A DNA stretch of 24,180 bases from Tolypocladium sp. Sup5 PDA-1 (Eukaryota; Ascomycota; Sordariomycetes; Hypocreales; Ophiocordycipitaceae): assembly GCA_000750105.3 (NCBI GenBank), contig JPHH03000134.1:1-24180 (forward strand), read 5' to 3'. The position numbers were made by a program, and so were the translations under genes. This document shows, piece after piece, positions 19,601 through 24,180 of the stretch (positions within the stretch are counted from its first letter, which is position 1; every line of letters begins with the position of its first letter). The notes under the pieces are model-generated. The model did not search any database and had not been told where the DNA came from. It saw only the letters and a list, made by a program, of their open reading frames with translations.

Positions 19601-21130
19601 GGTCGTCGAGCCTTGGAACGGGCGGCCTCGCCAGAGAAGCTATCGGAAGCGCCCTGGAACCAGTGGTCCAGTTCCACCCCTGCCTGGTCAGGAGAGCAAC
19701 GCTGCGGCTCTAAACCACGTGGTTGAGGAGGACGCTCAGTCTGAAGCTCCCACAATAGACAGCGGCGAGAGAGGACGCCTCTTTGTCAAGGTGATGGGTG
19801 TCAAGGACTTGGATTTGCCTCTCCCCAAGAGTAAGTTGTGTCCCTTTTTAGTCTCGCGTTCCCGATCTAACAGACTCAGATGAACGGACTTGGTTCAGCC
19901 TTACTCTGGATAACGGAGTCCACTGCGTTACCACCGCTTGGCTCGAGCTGGCTCGAAACGCCCCCATCGGGCAGGAATTTGAGCTCGTCGTTCCGAACGA
20001 CCTTGAATTCCAGCTCACTCTCAACGTCAAGCTCGAGAAGCCTGCACATGAAAACCCACCGGCTGCGGCTTCCAAGATGAGCAAGCCAAAGACATCTACA
20101 TTCAGCAGAGTTTTTGCCTCGCCCAAGAAGCGCAAGGAGTTGGAACTGCGCCACAAGGCCGAAGAAGAGCGCTTTGCCCAGCAGCAGAGAGAGGCACTCG
20201 CCCGGCGAAACACTGCACCTACAGGCTACGAGCTCTTGTCGCCTCTTACGGCTGAAGACGGTAGCTTTGCTCGCGCTTACGTTTGCCTTAAGGAGCACGA
20301 GAGCCGATGCTTCGGTCGGCCATATATGGCCGAGGTGGCTTGCTTCAACGAGTGGGCGACCGAAGAGGAGAGCTTTGCTTGCAGTGTCAAGAGCAAGCGC
20401 GGCAATACTGCTGTTGTCAGACGAGCCCCCTACAAGATTGGAAAGCTGGAGCTTCAGCTCCTCTTCGTCCCTCGCCCTAAGAACTCCATTGACGACGACA
20501 TGCCCAAGAGCATGAACTCGTGCATCAGGGAGCTGAAGGCATCGGAGGAGAGGCTGTCCCGCAACTGGGAGGGCCACCTGAGCCAGCAAGGAGGCGACTG
20601 CCCCGTAAGTCACCTCAAACCCGAGTGCAAGGGGAAAACCTCAAGGCTAACAAAGATTGCTTTAGTACTGGCGTCGTCGATACTTCAAGCTGGTGGGCGC
20701 CAAGCTCACAGCTTATCACGAGGCAACCCGTCAGCCCCGAGCGACGATCAATCTCTCGAATGCCAAGCGACTGATTGACGACCGCCGAGACCTGACGGAG
20801 AAGGAGACGGTGATCAAGGGTGGCAAGCGACGCAGGTCTGCCTTTGCCGAGGAAGAAGAGGGCTACATGTTTGTCGAAGAGGGTTTCCGTATCCGATTCA
20901 ACAACGGCGAGGTGATCGACTTCTACGCCGACACCGCCGAGGACAAGGAAAGCTGGATGAAGGTCCTTTCGGATGTGATTGGACGAGGCGAAGGGGTCGC
21001 AGACGAGGACAACAACGGCATTCGATCGCGGGCGAAGTGGTGCGAAATTGTCCTTAAGCGGGAAGAGCAGCTGCGCCGCCGATCCGAGGGCCGTCGAATC
21101 CACTCGCGGACCAAGAGCACCCTCACTTGA
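16622..21130 (+). CDS. BUD4: BUD4/anillin-like septation and bud-site scaffold protein with PH domain
   Basis: Five exons (16622-16636, 16708-16851, 16923-19830, 19880-20604, 20666-21130) encode 1418 aa. The first exon is only five codons (MASEP), joining to VHPLRIAKSTPGSSP in frame. Residues 54 to about 990 are low-complexity and Ser/Pro-rich, with many SP/TP sites and acidic runs near 280-295 and 590-625, fitting a disordered scaffold regulated by kinases. The anillin-homology region starts near residue 1000 (GRLFVKVMGVKDLDLPLPK) and runs to about 1250, with a lysine-rich linker near 1095. The PH domain spans about 1260-1385 (YWRRRYFKLVGAKLTAYHEA, ending ...DKESWMKVLSDVI). In yeast and filamentous fungi the family binds septins and Rho-type GTPases and marks bud or septum sites at the cortex. 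Identification rests on domain order. Confidence 0.88.
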
Positions 21131-21907
21131 TACCATCTTCTTGGACGGTACGACGACGACGGATGCATGGAATGTGGCGACGACATTGGGCATGATCACA
21201 TGACTCGTGAGCAAGTCTGGAGCCAGGAGTTTGCAGCCGCCAGGGGAATGGCGATTGCTGCACCCGTGTTCATTTCCATCTTGTCAGACTGTTTGTCTGC
21301 ATTTGCTGCGGTTTGCTTTCACGGAGGGGTACGAGGGTGTCATGCAGGAAACGATGCCGGCGTCGACGGCGTTTCTTTTGTGCTATTATCAGGGGGTGCC
21401 ATATGGCGCTCTCGACTGTACGTAGAATTTTGTATTAAAACAGTAGGGATCATAATGAATCATGTGCGAATATTGTACGATAGTTAAGCTACTCCGTCCA
21501 AAGTCCGAATACCTCGTGTTCGTTCTGGGCTCACGTGATATCCCGCGGGCCAATGGTGGCGAGCTCCGCCCCCCTGTCAACGTCAACGTGGTACGCCGCC
21601 CGTGTGGTGTGTGGAGGCTCTGGAGGGGGACACACACGCCTGGATGATGAGAGGGGAGCTGGCTGAGGCGCAGTTCCACTGTCCAGTGCTGGCGGGTTTC
21701 ATCCGCTCCAACCCTGGGCCTCCCAGCTGCTCGTTGTACTTTGTACCTGCATCCAAACAGAGCGAGCAGCGTTACTCCTTGGGCCACGAGCACGCGAGCC
21801 AGCATCGCATCGCGGCTGTCCGACCTTTCTCTTCTCCGCTCGCCTCTTTCCTCTGTCTCTTCCATTCTCAGCTGCTGCGTGCCTGCGCTGCCGCACACAC
21901 CGTCACC
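21131..21907. other. BUD4 3' region and coronin promoter
   Basis: The first half would be the BUD4 3' untranslated region. Closer to coronin there is a CCAAT box (21550-21554) and a pyrimidine-rich tract at about 21815-21870 ending in CAG (21873), typical of a fungal core promoter or leader. The coronin start context CACCATGG is near-ideal. No gene is supported. Confidence 0.5.
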
Positions 21908-24155
21908 ATGGCAGGCCGCTTCGTCCGGGCGTCCAAGTATCGTGAGTGCTGTCGCAAACTGGCCGTGGCCGCGCGGAGGGACTGCTGCTGACGCCCTCTC
22001 GCCACTACAGGGCACGTCTTCGGAAAGTCGACGAGGAAAGACTCCTGCTACGACAACCTGCACATCAGTCGCAATGCGTGGGACACGAACCTAGTCAAGG
22101 TGCGACTGCGGCGGCCTTTGGCGATCGACCCCCGCGCCGATGCTGACGAGGAGACTATATAGGCCAACCCCGAGTACCTGTCTGTCAATTGGGATTCCTC
22201 TGGCGGCGGCGCCTTTGCCGTCATTCCTCTGAACGAGAAGGGCAAGCTCCCTGATCAGATTCCGCTGTTCCGTGGACACACCGCCTCCGTTCTCGACACC
22301 GACTGGTTTGAACCCCCCCCCCCCCCCCCTTTTGCTGTCCTGGGCTCTCTCAGAGTTGCTGACCTCCCCGAAGGAACCCCTTCAACGACCGCATCGTCGC
22401 CTCCGCCTCCGAGGATGGAAAGGTCTTCCTCTGGGAGGTCCCGCAAGACTTTACTTTATACACCGATGCCGAGGAAATTGTCGACGTAGCGCCCGTGAGC
22501 AAGTTGGGAGGCCACTCCCGGTAGGTCGAAATGTATACCGTCACGATGCCACGCGGCGCTGACTCGCTGCCTATTAGAAAAGTTGGGCAGGTCCTGTTCA
22601 ACCCCTCGGCCGAAAACATCCTCGCCTCCGCCTCCGGCGACTTCACCATCAAGATCTGGGACATCAACACCGGACAGGCGCCCCTGACGCTCAAGCACGG
22701 GGATATTGTGCAGAGCCTGTCATGGAACGCGGCCGGCAGCATGCTCGTGACGACGTCGCGCGACAAGAAGATTCGCGTGTGGGACGTCCGTCAGGAGAAA
22801 CCCGTACATGAGGCCGCGGGCCACAGCGGAGCCAAGAACAGCAGAGCTGTGTGGATGGGCGAGCACAACCGGTTCGCCACGACCGGCTTCTCCCGGATGA
22901 GCGAGCGACAGGTTGCCCTGTGGGAGCCTGGCCGGCCGGATCCCATTGGCGGGTTCACCATGCTGGACTCCATCTCTGGTGTCTGCATGCCGTTCTGGGG
23001 TAGGCCTCGCCTCCATTGATTGAGTGAAATACTGGGGTAGGATCGATGCTGACTTGGGGGTAGACGACGGTTCCAACTGCTTGTATCTTGCCGGCAAGGG
23101 GTAAGGACATCTTTCCACCAAGGTCCCCATGCCATCCGGCTAACATCTAGTAGCGACGGCAACATTCGCTACTTTGAGTACGAGAACGACAAGTTTGAGT
23201 TCCTCAGCGAGTACAAGTCGCCCGATCCCCAGCGAGGCATCGCCTTCGTCCCTAGACGTGGCATCAATGTAAGGGCTTGCCCTGCATCACCACCAAGTAT
23301 GCGCAGCCTGGCTGATAATATCAGGTCCACGAAAATGAAGTCATGCGGGCGTACAAGACCGTCAACGACTCCTATATCGAGCCCATCTCCTTCACGGTGC
23401 CCCGACGCGCAGAGACCTTCCAGGCCGACATCTTCCCCCCGGCTACTGGCACCAAGCCTGCCGCCACCACCAAGGAGTGGTTCGACGGCAAGACTGGAAT
23501 CCCCTCCAAGATTGACCTGGAGAGCGTCTACGAGGGCACCGCTCCCAAGGAGGTTCCGTCTGACTATAAGCCCCCCGCCCAGCCTACGCCAGCCCCTGCT
23601 GCGAAGCCTGAGCCCAAGCAGGAGGAGCCTAAGAAGGAGGAGCCCAAGCCCGCGGCTGCTGCTCGGGGACCTCCGCCGACTATGAATGAGCAGAAGGGTT
23701 CCATTTCTGCCATGGCAAACAAGTTCCAGGACAACGAGGAGGAGGAGGAGGAGGACGATGACGAGACATCTAGCTTTGAGGAGGTCTCTCGGCCAGCGCA
23801 GCGGAACATGATGCCCGTCCGCTCGGAACCCAAGCCTATCGCGGTGCCTGTCAAGACCCAGCCGGCACACGCACCCGCACCAGCGAAGCCCTCGTCTCCC
23901 GTCAAGACGCCCACGGCTACGTCCGCACCGGTGGCCACGTCATCCACCTCGTCCTCCGGCGGCGTCGAGTCGTCGCTGGACCAGATCAAGCAACTGATCG
24001 AGAACCAGACCAAGATCATCACCGCGCAGAACGACAAGATTGGTCTGCTGGCCGCGGAAGTCGAGTCGCTGAAGAAGAAGGTGGGCTCGGGCTCGCAGGA
24101 CCAGAGCGAGCGCATTCGACAATTAGAGCTGGAGCTGGAGGAGGCGCGGTCGTGA
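21908..24155 (+). CDS. CRN1: coronin, actin-binding WD40 protein
   Basis: Eight exons (21908-21941, 22011-22099, 22163-22305, 22374-22520, 22578-22999, 23064-23100, 23154-23268, 23325-24155) encode 605 aa. The N-terminus RFVRASKYRHVFG and DSCYDNLHISRNAWDTNLVK is the coronin signature. WD40 repeats fill about 70-300 (FNPSAENILASASGDFTIKI, KIRVWDVR). The coronin C-terminal beta-propeller extension follows (PDPQRGIAFVPRRGIN, RAYKTVNDSYIEPISFTVPR). A Pro/Lys/Glu linker, an acidic run EEEEEEDDDE near 455-465 and a C-terminal coiled coil (about 545-605) complete the fungal layout, in which the linker binds microtubules or regulates Arp2/3 and the coil oligomerises. It acts at cortical actin patches. 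Intron 3 contains a 17-C run and ends in AAG. Confidence 0.93.
22313..22329. repeat. 17-base poly-C run in coronin intron 3
   Basis: An uninterrupted run of 17 cytosines follows seven bases after the GT donor of the third coronin intron (22306-22373). Length is likely variable between strains or sequencing runs. It does not touch the coding frame. Confidence 0.8.
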
Positions 24156-24180
24156 TTCTGCGGCGGGCGGAGTTGGGGGG

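Noticed and set aside
21389..22063. 224-codon minus-strand frame across the coronin promoter and first exon
   Set aside because: It overlaps well-supported coronin exons on the other strand and shows no family features.
1..24180. CRISPR array, defence island or bacterial-type operon
   Set aside because: The window is eukaryotic; genes carry spliceosomal introns, and the only tandem repeat is the short 24-bp leader array.

Overview
The window looks like nuclear DNA of a filamentous ascomycete, most probably a Sordariomycete. Evidence: the genes carry many short introns (49-74 nt) with GT donors, CTRAC/CTGAC-like branch sites and AG acceptors; the left edge shows strong CpA-to-TpA decay typical of repeat-induced point mutation (RIP); a FunK1 fungal protein kinase copy is present; and the right half holds ascomycete housekeeping and cytoskeleton genes. 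The class is inferred, not proven.

Left, decayed part (1-8192). Bases 1 to about 1430 are a heavily RIP-mutated retroelement. Its minus strand holds an 858-nt reading frame with 15 TAA/TAG stops and no frameshift, preceded by a leader with a 24-bp tandem repeat. A gene-poor stretch follows, with a short relic resembling the N-terminal region of a fungal Helitron protein (2729-3154). Next is a nearly full-length FunK1 kinase (4503-6932, minus, one intron) whose frame is broken by four stop codons in RIP-type contexts. No other gene is supported up to 8192.

Right, core part (8193-24180). The genes are: a seven-exon PLP enzyme of the cysteine-synthase fold fused to a rhodanese domain (minus, 550 aa); a divergent nine-exon MFS drug/H+ antiporter-like transporter (plus, 573 aa); the histidine-biosynthesis isomerase HIS6/HisA (plus, three exons, 259 aa); a BUD4/anillin-like septation scaffold with a C-terminal PH domain (plus, five exons, 1418 aa); and coronin (plus, eight exons, 605 aa). 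All exon models were built by hand, keep frame at every junction, and total a whole number of codons.

Functional links. BUD4 and coronin act at septins and actin respectively. HIS6 is independent histidine metabolism. The PLP-rhodanese enzyme and the transporter are divergent neighbours about 1.56 kb apart, so a shared sulfur-related role is only a hypothesis. The most distinctive points are the FunK1 copy with stops at expected tryptophan codons (RIP decay, or possibly sexual-stage A-to-I editing), the readable RIP-mutated gag-like frame, and the PLP-rhodanese fusion. I saw no CRISPR array, tRNA or rRNA.
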